DNA of 64,000 nt from Peptoniphilaceae bacterium (lineage in GTDB: Bacteria; Bacillota; Clostridia; Tissierellales; Peptoniphilaceae), in assembly GCA_902363535.1 (NCBI GenBank), contig CABJAE010000001.1, positions 110,758 to 174,757 of the forward strand. The letters are read 5' to 3'. Positions within the stretch are counted from its first letter, which is position 1, and every line of letters starts with the position of its first letter. A program made the translations under genes and the position numbers. Below the pieces are notes generated by a model, which was not told the origin of the DNA, ran no database searches, and was given only the letters and a program-made list of their open reading frames with translations. Of this stretch, positions 41,133 to 50,029 are shown one piece after another.

Positions 41133-42308
41133 TTCTTTATCTCGTTTTAATTTATTTTTTACGGCTTCCCTGTGCCTTTCTTCCGCAACTTGAAGCTGTT
41201 GCTCAAAGGGCAGTTCTTTTCGCTCCCGGGCGATTTCGAAAAGGCCCATGGCGCTGAAGCCGTAGACCGTGGTAATCATGGCATCTTCCGACAGAGCTTC
41301 TTTCATAAACGTCGTGAGATCTTCCATTTGCGCTTCGCTCATGCCATGGACGAAATCCACCACGATCATGCCGCTCAGATTTCTGAGATGAATCTGTTTG
41401 GCGATCTCTTTTGCCGCTTCCCTGTTCACTTTCATGCGCATGGCGTCGAAGGAACCCTTCTTTTTCACCGCCGCCATATTCACATCCGCTACATAGGCGC
41501 CTTCCGCGGCATCCATGACCACATTGCCGCCGGAGGGAAGGGGCAGGGTCTTTTGAAAAATGGAATTCCACTGGCTGCGCCACTTGGCCGTGGAGCGAAT
41601 GCTGAAGGACGGGTCCACGACGCAGTTTAAGTAATTCGGCAGGCGGTCAATCAACTTTTTGTCGTTGACCACCATGGGAAGGTCTCTGTGGCGATTGAGC
41701 ACGTCCATGCCCCGGTCCTGCGTCAAAAGAAGTTGGCTCTTCGGAAGAAAGTTGACGGAGCCTTCGATTTTTTCCATTAATTGCCGCAAGTGTTCGTATT
41801 CCATAGCCATGTGGGCCGGCTGACAAGATGCGGCTTCCGTGCGAATAATCATGCCCGCCGAGGCATTCAGTCCATGGGCCCAATCCGTGAGGCGCTTTCT
41901 TATCTCTCCGTCGTCGATGCGCTTGGAAATGCGAATCCCCGAGGATTTCGGCAAGAGGACGATGTTTTCGCCGCGAAGGCTGTAGTCCATGGAAAGCACG
42001 GCCCGTTTTTGATCCAAGGGTGACTTTTTTACTTCCACGATAATGGAGTCGCCACCTTTAATTTTTTCCCGGTACGCTTTGGGATAGACGTTTTTCATGG
42101 GCAGGTACCCGTTTTCGTCTTCCCCGAAATCCACAAAGGCGCAGTCCATGGCGGGCAAGACATTTTTCACGTAGCCCCGGTAAATATTTCCCACCTGGGA
42201 GGGATTGGACAGGAGATGAATCGCCCGTATCTCGCCTTCTGAAATAAGGCCCATGATCTTCGGTTCTTCTCCGTCAGCAAACAAATAGTTGTTAGAGCCG
42301 TACTTCAT
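41127..42308 (-). CDS. rng: Ribonuclease E/G family protein (RNase G-like)
   Basis: Endoribonuclease of about 393 residues. The S1 RNA-binding domain is near the N-terminus (NIYRGYVKNVLPAMDCAFVDFGEDENGYL). The catalytic region keeps both acidic residues (ADVNMAA near 270 and VVDFVHG near 316), but the usual DVNTG reads DVNMA. The protein ends before the CPxCxG zinc-link that joins dimers in RNase E/G. Start at 42308 is the first ATG; a GTG nine bases upstream is possible. It overlaps the upstream gene's 3' end. Confidence 0.85.
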   Translation of the reverse strand: MKYGSNNYLFADGEEPKIMGLISEGEIRAIHLLSNPSQVGNIYRGYVKNVLPAMDCAFVDFGEDENGYLPMKNVYPKAYREKIKGGDSIIVEVKKSPLDQKRAVLSMDYSLRGENIVLLPKSSGIRISKRIDDGEIRKRLTDWAHGLNASAGMIIRTEAASCQPAHMAMEYEHLRQLMEKIEGSVNFLPKSQLLLTQDRGMDVLNRHRDLPMVVNDKKLIDRLPNYLNCVVDPSFSIRSTAKWRSQWNSIFQKTLPLPSGGNVVMDAAEGAYVADVNMAAVKKKGSFDAMRMKVNREAAKEIAKQIHLRNLSGMIVVDFVHGMSEAQMEDLTTFMKEALSEDAMITTVYGFSAMGLFEIARERKELPFEQQLQVAEERHREAVKNKLKRDKEL

Positions 42309-42975
42309 GATCGTCACCGTCCCAACTTTTGATCCGACGAATTTGAATGTAGTCGATATCCACGCCGCGGGATTCGAACAGGCCCATTAAAAAGCGGTCA
42401 GGCCGCAGATTGCCGTTGGCCCCCGCACGCAAGACGGCGTAAAGGGAGGTTCCGGATGCCTCTTCTTTCCATTCCAAAGAAAAGATGCCGTCTTTTATGT
42501 CTTCTTCCACGACGATGCGCTTCTTGCCTTTTTTCTTCCGCCGACGAACGAGGATTTCGTCTTGTTCCATGGCATCCTCCGCCATTTTTTTCAGTTCATC
42601 CGCGCTGCCGTAATGGGCCGCGGGAAAGAAAAAGCGGTATTGGGTCTTGGCGATGCGCTCAAACACCGATTTCGGGTCGAAATCTGCCGTGGCTTCGATG
42701 ATCTCCATGCCCTCGGGCAAGGCTTCATTGAGCATGGCTTTAATCTTTTCGGGATCGGCGCCGTCTTCCACTTCCAGATCCATGACCTCGAATTCGCTCT
42801 CCATGCCCACACTCAAGGGCTGGGCGATGGACAGCTTTTGATGAGGATTAAAGCCCTCGGACCAGAGGATGGGCACGTCGGCCCGTTGAATAGCCCGATT
42901 GAAGAGGCGGATCGTGTCCAAATGGGAAATGAATTTAATCATGCCCGTCTTTTTAAATGCCATGCGCAGTTGCAT
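42292..42975 (-). CDS. TIGR03936/DUF2344 radical-SAM-associated protein
   Basis: About 227 residues. Typical family opening: RMAFKKTGMIKFISHLDTIRLFNRAIQRADVPILWSEGFNPH, giving the conserved F-S/I-SHLD and EGFNPHQK blocks. It always accompanies the TIGR03960 radical SAM protein, as it does here (overlapping it by about 20 bp); a role in tRNA or ribosome-linked modification has been suggested but not shown. Start taken at 42975, where GGGGTG lies six bases upstream. Confidence 0.88.
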   Translation of the reverse strand: MQLRMAFKKTGMIKFISHLDTIRLFNRAIQRADVPILWSEGFNPHQKLSIAQPLSVGMESEFEVMDLEVEDGADPEKIKAMLNEALPEGMEIIEATADFDPKSVFERIAKTQYRFFFPAAHYGSADELKKMAEDAMEQDEILVRRRKKKGKKRIVVEEDIKDGIFSLEWKEEASGTSLYAVLRAGANGNLRPDRFLMGLFESRGVDIDYIQIRRIKSWDGDDHEVRL

Positions 42976-44806
42976 GAAATTCACCCCACATTTCGCAATT
43001 TTCGATGCCGCAACCGTTGCATTTTTTGCGGCAATCCGGCGTGGTCAGCGCCGCCTTGGATTTTTCGTACTCGTTCCACAAATAGGCTTTCTTCACGCCG
43101 ATGTCGATGAAGTCCCAGGGAAGGATTTCGTCCTTCTCCCGCAGACGATTGGCGTAAAAGTCGCCGTCGATGCCCGCCTCCTCCATGGACTTGACCCACA
43201 CATCGTAGCGGAAAAATTCGCTCCAGCCGTCAAAGATTTGGCCGTTTTCGTAGGCCCGCAAGATGAGTTTGCCCACGCGCCGGTCGCCTCGGGCCAGGAT
43301 CCCTTCCATGCGAGAAAGGTAGGGCTCGTGGTATTGAAATTTCACTTTCGGATCCCGCACCGCCCCTTTCACGGCGTGGATCTTTTCGAAAAATTCGTCG
43401 ATGGTGTCCTGCCTTTCCCACTGAAAGGGCGTAAAGCCTTTGGGCACGAAGCAGGAGGCGGAGGCGGTGACGCGGAAATTCCCCTGAATTTCTTCTTTCG
43501 GTCGATTAAAGAAGGCGTCCTTCACCTTGTAGGCCAAGTGGGCGATGCCCAAGACGTCCTCCATGGTTTCGCCGGGTAGGCCGATCATAAAGTAGAGTTT
43601 GATTCGACTCCAGCCTTCCTTAAAGACGGCGTTTACGACACGCATCAAGTCCTCTTCCGTAACGTTTTTGTTGATTACATCCCGCATGCGCTGACTCCCC
43701 GCCTCCGGGGCAAAGGTGAGCCCGCTTTTGCGCACTTTCTCGATTTCTTTCAATACGTCCACGATAAAGCTGTCCAGGCGCAGGGAGGGCAGGCTGATCC
43801 CCACGTTTTTTTCCTCATAGGTGTAACTCAGCTCCTGCACCAAGGGCATGAGGTGGGTGTAGTCGCAGGAGGAAAGGGACGTGAGAGAAATTTCGTCGTA
43901 GCCCGTATTTTTTAAAATGGATTCGGCCATGTCCGTTAAGGTGTCCACGCTTCGCTCGCGAATGGGCCGATACATCATCCCCGCCTGACAGAAGCGACAG
44001 CCCTGGGTGCAGCCGCGGAACAATTCGATGACCGCCCGGTCGTGCACCGTCTCCAAAAAGGGCACGATTTGCCGATCCAGTTGGAAGGTGGCGTTCATGT
44101 CGTGGAGGCGCACCCGCTTGATCAAGGGCTTCGCTTCGGCCGCCGTGGGCGCGTGGTTTTTTATTGTGCCGTCTTCGTTGTAGGTTACTTCGTAAAGGGA
44201 GGGAACGTAGACCCCTTCGATGGTAGCCAGGGAGCGGAGAATTTCTTTCCTGGAAAGGCCCGCGTCTCTTCCCTCTTTGACCTTGTCCATGACCTGAATA
44301 TTTAAATGCTCCCCTTCGCCGATTAAAAAGCAGTCCATAAAATCCGCCAAGGGCTCCGGCGTCGTGGCACAGGGCCCGCCGGCCATGACGAAGGGTTCTT
44401 CTTCCCCGCGCTCATTTGCAAGGAGGGTGATCTGCCCGAGATCCAACATATAGAGAATGTTGGTGTAGCTCATTTCGTATTGCAGGGTAAAGCCCACCAC
44501 GTCAAATTCCGAAAGGGGCCTCTTCGTCTCCAGGCTGTAAAGGGGAATGGCTTCGTTTTTCATGGCCTCCGCCATGTCCGGCCAGGGAGCGAAGGCGCGC
44601 TCGCAGGCGTAGTCCGTCTCGTTCATGGCGAAATACAAAATCTGCATGCCCAAATGGCTCATGCCCACTTCGTACACGTCGGGAAAGCAGAAGCAAAAGC
44701 GAAGGGCCGCCTCTTCTTTCACCACACTATTTAATTCGCCGCCGATGTAGCGGGCGGGCTTCTCCACTTTTTTTAAACATTTTTCCAGTCGTTGCGCGTC
44801 TATCAT
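42953..44806 (-). CDS. TIGR03960-family B12-binding/radical SAM protein
   Basis: 617 residues. The N-terminal part resembles a B12-binding fold (FCFPDVYEVGMSHLGMQILYF). The radical SAM core has its cluster motif C-x3-C-x2-C as CTQGCRFCQAG near residue 270, and the later EAGSQRMRDVINK block. A C-terminal Cys group (CRKKCNGCGIENCEMWG) may hold a further cluster. Substrate unknown. Forms a conserved pair with the DUF2344 gene and RNase G. Confidence 0.9.
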   Translation of the reverse strand: MIDAQRLEKCLKKVEKPARYIGGELNSVVKEEAALRFCFCFPDVYEVGMSHLGMQILYFAMNETDYACERAFAPWPDMAEAMKNEAIPLYSLETKRPLSEFDVVGFTLQYEMSYTNILYMLDLGQITLLANERGEEEPFVMAGGPCATTPEPLADFMDCFLIGEGEHLNIQVMDKVKEGRDAGLSRKEILRSLATIEGVYVPSLYEVTYNEDGTIKNHAPTAAEAKPLIKRVRLHDMNATFQLDRQIVPFLETVHDRAVIELFRGCTQGCRFCQAGMMYRPIRERSVDTLTDMAESILKNTGYDEISLTSLSSCDYTHLMPLVQELSYTYEEKNVGISLPSLRLDSFIVDVLKEIEKVRKSGLTFAPEAGSQRMRDVINKNVTEEDLMRVVNAVFKEGWSRIKLYFMIGLPGETMEDVLGIAHLAYKVKDAFFNRPKEEIQGNFRVTASASCFVPKGFTPFQWERQDTIDEFFEKIHAVKGAVRDPKVKFQYHEPYLSRMEGILARGDRRVGKLILRAYENGQIFDGWSEFFRYDVWVKSMEEAGIDGDFYANRLREKDEILPWDFIDIGVKKAYLWNEYEKSKAALTTPDCRKKCNGCGIENCEMWGEFHATAHGI

Positions 44807-44831
44807 GGAAACCTCTTTCTAAAAATCGTCT

Positions 44832-45476
44832 CTAGCGGCCTTTAAGAAAGGACCAGAAGGACTTCTTCTCCCCACCATCAGCCCTTCCGCCTTTCAGGGA
44901 AAAGGAAGGCTTTTGCACTTCGTTAAAATAAAGGGCGTCGTCGAGATACAGGTTTTCGATGCCTTCCATCGCTTCTCTGTCTCCGGGTTTTAAACGATTC
45001 AATACTACTACCACCTTGGCGGGGCATTTGTTCCTTCTCAAGATAAATCGGATGCGGTCCAGATTGCGAATCGAGCCCGGACGATTGACCACGACGCAGT
45101 AGATCACGTCGGCGACCTTGGCCCAATTCAGAAGATCTTTCTCTCTGTAACGGGACAGGTCCACGAAGACATCGTCGTCACCGAAATTATCTACCGCCTT
45201 GAAAAAATCATCGTCGTCGATTTCTTCCAGATCGTGAAAAATATTCCCCTGAATGAAGTCGTAGCCGTCCCCTTGGATCACCACGTCGCAAAGGGGCTTT
45301 CCCCGAAGAAAATCCATGTAGTCTTCAATGGCGTCGGTTGCCTCGTCTAAAAACAAATCCTGCACACGGGTGCGGTTGGAAGCCTCGATTAAAAGGCCCT
45401 TCGCCTCTTTGGCGAAATCCCGAGCCATGGTGCTCGTGCCGCAGCCGCCAACCGTTGAAATAATGACAGTGATCAT
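44832..45476 (-). CDS. CpaE/MinD-like P-loop protein with degenerate Walker A
   Basis: 214 residues. The N-terminus reads MITVIISTVGGCGTSTMARD: a ParA/MinD-like beta strand and loop, but without either lysine of the deviant Walker motif KGGxGKT. That lysine-poor GGxGxST form is seen in CpaE/TadZ-like proteins. Downstream a DVFVDLSRY segment takes the Walker A' position and VIYCVVVNRPGSIRNL follows. The C-terminus is a basic, Trp/Phe-containing tail (KKSFWSFLKGR) that might touch the membrane. It occupies the place where minD is found after the PBP2 gene in many Clostridia. Confidence 0.65.
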   Translation of the reverse strand: MITVIISTVGGCGTSTMARDFAKEAKGLLIEASNRTRVQDLFLDEATDAIEDYMDFLRGKPLCDVVIQGDGYDFIQGNIFHDLEEIDDDDFFKAVDNFGDDDVFVDLSRYREKDLLNWAKVADVIYCVVVNRPGSIRNLDRIRFILRRNKCPAKVVVVLNRLKPGDREAMEGIENLYLDDALYFNEVQKPSFSLKGGRADGGEKKSFWSFLKGR

Positions 45477-45478
45477 AC

Positions 45479-48400
45479 TTACTCCGTTTCCAATCCCGTT
45501 TCCGTCGGGAGGGTTTCATCTTTGATTTCTTTGTAGAAGCCGAAATACTGGGCCAATACTTGTTGCATAATGGGCCCGCAGTTGGCGCCGTTGCCCCCTT
45601 GGAACAAGACGACGGTAACGGCGATCTCGGGATCCTCCGCCGGCGCGTAGCCTACTTGCCAGGCGAAGGCGTCGTAGCTTTCCTTGGTGTAGGGATTCAC
45701 CCCGGCCCGCTCGGCGCTCCCCGTCTTCATGGCCACTTCCACGGGAAACTTTTCAAATAAATTTGCGTTCAGACCCGACAGGGCCACGAGCTTCATGCCC
45801 TCGCGCAGATCCTTGTAGTACTTCGGCTTTAAGCCCACGGATTTCACCGCGTCCTTCTTGTGGTCTTTCCCAGTCAGCAAGGTGAGGGGATACAGGTCGC
45901 CGCCGTTGGCCAGTGCCATGGCGTAGCGGGCCATTTCAACCGGCGTGTAGGCGTTGGAGCCCTGGCCGATGACCACGTTCATGGTATCCGCCATGGTCCA
46001 TTTGGATTGGTCGATGTAGGTGTATTTTAAGAGATCGGCCAAAGACACCCGCTGACCCTTGCCCTTCTTCTCTCCGTCCACATGCAAATCTTTTAAGAAG
46101 GTGTAGACCTCGTCGCGGGTCATGGGCGTTTCGTCGTCCAGGGAATTGACAATGGCATCCACCGCTTTGTCCCGTTCCTTGTCGGAATGTATGTCCGCCA
46201 TGTAGACGGAGCGATTTTCGTTTAAGTGGCGACGCAACAGGGCCTTCAATGTTTTTTTCTTCGACTCGGGATCGGGAATGGTACCTTTGCTTTCTCTCGG
46301 AATGGCGATTTCCAGGCCCGTTCGATCCCCTAAGCCGTAGCGTTTGGCCATGGCTGCGATTTCATCGGGCTTCACTTGAATGCCCAGATCCACGTTTCGT
46401 CGTTGATCTTTGCCGAGACCCAATGAGTAAAAGTAATAGTTACAGGAATCCCTTAAGGCGTAGGCCAGGGTCTCGTTGCCGTGCACCTGTCGGTTTTGAT
46501 TCCAGAGCCAACAGCCGAAGGTCCTGCCGCCGATGTCCACATAGCCGCCGTCGGGAATTTCCATGTCCGGATCCAGACCCTTTTCCAGAGCCACGGAGCC
46601 CGTTACCATTTTAAAAATACTCCCCGGCTGAATCGCCGATTGCATGGCGATATTATACAAAGGCCGCGGGGCCAGTTGATTGTCTTCTTCTTTCGGCTTT
46701 AGGCTTTCCCAAGCCGAGGGATTGATCCCCTTGGCGAAGAGATTCGGGTCGTAGGATGGGTAATTGGCCAGGGCCAATACTTCCCCTGTGTGCACGTCGG
46801 TGACTACCACGGCGCCGGATTGGGCGTTTTTAAAAGCCGTGCCTTTTTCCCGACTGGTCAGGTATTGGAAAGTGCCCCAGGGGGACACATAGGGCGTGGC
46901 GGTGCGAATTTGTTGAAGCGTCGAGGCCAAGCTTTCCTCCGCCTTTTTTTGCAGCTCGATGTCGATGCTCAGGCGCACGTCGCCCCCCGGCTCGGGCTTC
47001 ACTTCGCGGATCACACCGGTGGTGTTTCCCGAAGAATCCACGGAGACGGTTTTTCTGCCGTCGGTGCCCTTGAGCCTGTCTTCGAATACCTGCTCCATGC
47101 CGGTCTTTCCGATGAGATCGTTGCGATTGTAGCCGCCCTTTTTAATGTACTTCTCGATTTCCTTGTCTTGGGCGATGTTTCCGATGTAGCCCAACACGTG
47201 GGCGCCTAGATTCCCCTCGGGATAATAGCGAATGGGCTCCACGGAAATGTGAATTCCCGAGCGATTAGAAAGCTTCTCTTCGATTTTCGCCACGGTTTCG
47301 TCTTGAATTTCGTAGGCGTAATTAATGGGCATGTAGGCGTAGCTGCCCTGGCTGCCGATGGCGTCGTAGACATTTAAAATGCCGAAAACTTCGTAGGGGC
47401 TCAGGGTCTTGTCGATGTCGAAGCGGTCGCGACGCGCCTCGAAGATTTCTTTCGACGAGGCGGCGCCCTTAAGCCCCGCCCCCTTCGCCAGGTCGATGGC
47501 GTTGTTTAGCTGGGTGTAGGCGGGCTCCTCCCCGCTGACGGAAATGCCCGTGGCCATGCCCTCGTCGATTAAGTAGCCCTGTACAGCCTCGGCCATGCCA
47601 TCGAGGGCGGCGAAATCTTTTCGATACTTCTTGGCGGTGATCAACTTCACCAATTGTTCGTTGGCTAAATTGCCCTTTTTATCCACTACCACGGTCTTGT
47701 CGTTTTGCTTCGTTACCTCCAGGTCCGCGCCTTTTTTTACGGCGAAATCCACACAATCATTTAAGACCTTTTCGTCGGAGAGGAGGAATTTTTCCGGATC
47801 CCGCTCCTTTAATACGGCGATTAAATCCTCAGCCGCGGTCGAAGACCAGCTCACGTCTTTGGACACATCCATGAGACGCACTTTCGCCTGAATGTAGCCG
47901 TCGTAGTATTCGTTGCCGTAGCTTCTTAGTCCCACCGTAGGCACGTCGCTTTTCACGATGTCATAGGCCAGCTTTCGCCCGATTGGATGGGCCAGAATTT
48001 CTTCCACATACATGGGGTGATCCAGCAAAAACGCGATTAAATCTTCCTCGGCACCGGTGGCCTGAGCCAGGCCGTAACGTTCCTTAAAGCGGGCGGCCTT
48101 TTGCGGATCGGTGTAATCCACCCGTCCGCCGACGCGGACCATGCCCCCTTCTTGAAACACCCGTTGACGAAGAAGCTGATTGATGACGGAATAGCCGTAG
48201 TGGCCCCGATAGGGCTTTTTCAGGCGGCCGCCGAGAAAGGCTGCGAGCTTGTCCTTGTCCATAAGGGCATCGAGGACCGCGGAGGCGGGCTTTTCGCCAC
48301 TTTTGTAATCGTTTAAATCCTTGTAAACGAAGCTGTTTAAAAGAATCGGATTGGCCTTCATATGGCCGGCCCCGTCTTCTTCCAAATAGCGGCTCAGGAG

Positions 48401-48703
48401 CAAATAGGCGTCATTTTTCTCCTCCCGAGTGAAGCGATCCAGCTCGTCTTTTCGAATTTGCACGGCAAAAACAGGCCGGTTTCCCGCCAAAACCACGCCG
48501 TTTCGGTCGCGGATCTTGCCTCGCTGCGCCGTAATGGCAATGTCTTTTACCCGTCGCTCGTCGGCGAGCTTGCGGTACTTGTGGCCCTGAATCAAGGTAA
48601 TATGAAAGAGTTGCAACAAAAGGAAGATAAAGAGAACGGCCATGATCGATGTGAAGATCTTGTAGCGATCCCATTTCTTCGCTTTTTCCCAAAAATTATG
48701 CAT
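45479..48703 (-). CDS. mrdA: Penicillin-binding protein 2 (elongation-type transpeptidase), very large
   Basis: Class B PBP that cross-links peptidoglycan outside the membrane. N-terminal membrane span (residues about 16-38), then the PBP-dimer domain start ITAQRGKIRDRNGVVLAGNRP. The transpeptidase active site Ser is in PGSIFKM near 695, SCN near 755 (RDSCNYYFYSLG) and KTG near 992 (MKTGSAER). At 1074 residues it is several hundred longer than usual PBP2. The excess lies mainly between about 100 and 450, plus an insert after 790. It overlaps mreD by 8 bp. Confidence 0.92.
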   Translation of the reverse strand: MHNFWEKAKKWDRYKIFTSIMAVLFIFLLLQLFHITLIQGHKYRKLADERRVKDIAITAQRGKIRDRNGVVLAGNRPVFAVQIRKDELDRFTREEKNDAYLLLSRYLEEDGAGHMKANPILLNSFVYKDLNDYKSGEKPASAVLDALMDKDKLAAFLGGRLKKPYRGHYGYSVINQLLRQRVFQEGGMVRVGGRVDYTDPQKAARFKERYGLAQATGAEEDLIAFLLDHPMYVEEILAHPIGRKLAYDIVKSDVPTVGLRSYGNEYYDGYIQAKVRLMDVSKDVSWSSTAAEDLIAVLKERDPEKFLLSDEKVLNDCVDFAVKKGADLEVTKQNDKTVVVDKKGNLANEQLVKLITAKKYRKDFAALDGMAEAVQGYLIDEGMATGISVSGEEPAYTQLNNAIDLAKGAGLKGAASSKEIFEARRDRFDIDKTLSPYEVFGILNVYDAIGSQGSYAYMPINYAYEIQDETVAKIEEKLSNRSGIHISVEPIRYYPEGNLGAHVLGYIGNIAQDKEIEKYIKKGGYNRNDLIGKTGMEQVFEDRLKGTDGRKTVSVDSSGNTTGVIREVKPEPGGDVRLSIDIELQKKAEESLASTLQQIRTATPYVSPWGTFQYLTSREKGTAFKNAQSGAVVVTDVHTGEVLALANYPSYDPNLFAKGINPSAWESLKPKEEDNQLAPRPLYNIAMQSAIQPGSIFKMVTGSVALEKGLDPDMEIPDGGYVDIGGRTFGCWLWNQNRQVHGNETLAYALRDSCNYYFYSLGLGKDQRRNVDLGIQVKPDEIAAMAKRYGLGDRTGLEIAIPRESKGTIPDPESKKKTLKALLRRHLNENRSVYMADIHSDKERDKAVDAIVNSLDDETPMTRDEVYTFLKDLHVDGEKKGKGQRVSLADLLKYTYIDQSKWTMADTMNVVIGQGSNAYTPVEMARYAMALANGGDLYPLTLLTGKDHKKDAVKSVGLKPKYYKDLREGMKLVALSGLNANLFEKFPVEVAMKTGSAERAGVNPYTKESYDAFAWQVGYAPAEDPEIAVTVVLFQGGNGANCGPIMQQVLAQYFGFYKEIKDETLPTETGLETE

Positions 48704-49190
48704 CGCTATCCCTTTCGAGGACTCTGTAATCCGTCATATCTTTTAAGAAGTAATGGCTCATGAGGGCGGCGTAGATGCCCGTGGACAGAGGTACAATGAA
48801 AAATGCGGAAGAATCCGCCATGCTCACGTCCCAACCGAAGATCACGAGGAGAATAAAAAAGACCAATTCCGCCACGGCCGCCGTGACGCCTACGGCCACA
48901 CCCGTAGCCATCGGCGAAGGATGGGGAATGAGGCGCATCCACAAAAATGCCGCGGCAAAAAACAGGCCGTGCAAAAGCACATAAGGCCCGATGGCCGCCG
49001 CAATGGCCGCATCCATAATAAGGGCCGACAAAAAAGCAAAGGCCAGCGCCTGATTTTTACCGAGGCGGAAGAAAATAAAAATCGCCGCCGCCGGCAAGTA
49101 GCCGCGAAGAATCGGCGGCAAACTTTGGAACAAGGGCGACATGTAAATAAAGGGCGTGAGAAATAAAAGCACGTAGCTTACTCGTTTCAT
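48696..49190 (-). CDS. mreD: Rod-shape/elongation protein MreD
   Basis: 164-residue membrane protein with five predicted spans and little else conserved, as usual for MreD. Assigned from size, hydrophobicity and its place between mreC and the PBP2 gene; it overlaps each by 4-8 bp. Confidence 0.82.
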   Translation of the reverse strand: MKRVSYVLLFLTPFIYMSPLFQSLPPILRGYLPAAAIFIFFRLGKNQALAFAFLSALIMDAAIAAAIGPYVLLHGLFFAAAFLWMRLIPHPSPMATGVAVGVTAAVAELVFFILLVIFGWDVSMADSSAFFIVPLSTGIYAALMSHYFLKDMTDYRVLERDSDA

Positions 49191-50026
49191 TTCCCACCTG
49201 CCAGTACGAACACCCGGTAGATGTTGTGGAAATTAATTCCGCTGTCCACCTTAATATTCTTCACCATTTTGTCTTCATCGGTGCTCACTTCGCTGACGGT
49301 GCCGATGTACATGTCCGGCGCGTAGCCGTCGCCGATTCCCGTGGTAAAGAGGGTGTCTCCCACCACGATGTCCGCGTAAAGATCGAAGGCATAGCCCTCC
49401 AATCGTCGGTTGACTCCGCGGAGCACCCCGCCGTCGGAGGTGCGAATGCTTCTGAAGCTAATGGCGTTTTCCTCGTCGATAATGCTGCGCACCTGAGCGG
49501 AATAGGGCGTCACCTTGGTCACATAGCCGATGACCCCTTCCGCCGAAGCGTCGTCGCCCTTAGTCATGGCGGCGATGACCGTGTCGCCGGCGGAAATCCC
49601 CGCCTTGGAACCCTTGTTAATGGTAAAGCGGTGGAAATACATGCCCGAGGACTTGGCCGTCACCCGCGCGTCCACGGCGCCCAGCTTTCTATTGTTTCGA
49701 ATGGCATAGGCGTTGGACAAAAAGGTGGAGCGATTGACGATGTCTTCCAGATTTTTGTTTTCTCTTTTCAGTTCCGTCAGTTCTTTTTTCATGCGCTTGT
49801 TCTCGGCACTTAGAGAAGTGACGTGAATGAGGCTGCTCGCCCCTTCCCCCACGTAATTCAGGCCCGTGCCCAAAGTATCGGTGACGGGGCTTGCGGCGGT
49901 GGCCACGGCAAATTCCACGGCCCGCAGGGCATCGGCGCCGAAGGAGGTGAAGCCGAAAAACAAAAACAAAAGGACGAGTACCCCTCGCTTTATCCAATTT
50001 TTCTTTAATTCTTTTAAAGGCTTCAT
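49187..50026 (-). CDS. mreC: Cell-shape protein MreC
   Basis: 279 residues: one N-terminal membrane span (RGVLVLLFLFFGFTSF), a coiled coil near 75-105 (LSAENKRMKKELTELKRENKNLED) and the periplasmic-type beta domain with TINKGSKAGISAGDTVIA, the usual MreC glycine pattern. It begins 3 bp after radC. No mreB gene lies between them. Confidence 0.93.
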   Translation of the reverse strand: MKPLKELKKNWIKRGVLVLLFLFFGFTSFGADALRAVEFAVATAASPVTDTLGTGLNYVGEGASSLIHVTSLSAENKRMKKELTELKRENKNLEDIVNRSTFLSNAYAIRNNRKLGAVDARVTAKSSGMYFHRFTINKGSKAGISAGDTVIAAMTKGDDASAEGVIGYVTKVTPYSAQVRSIIDEENAISFRSIRTSDGGVLRGVNRRLEGYAFDLYADIVVGDTLFTTGIGDGYAPDMYIGTVSEVSTDEDKMVKNIKVDSGINFHNIYRVFVLAGGK

Positions 50027-50029
50027 GGC

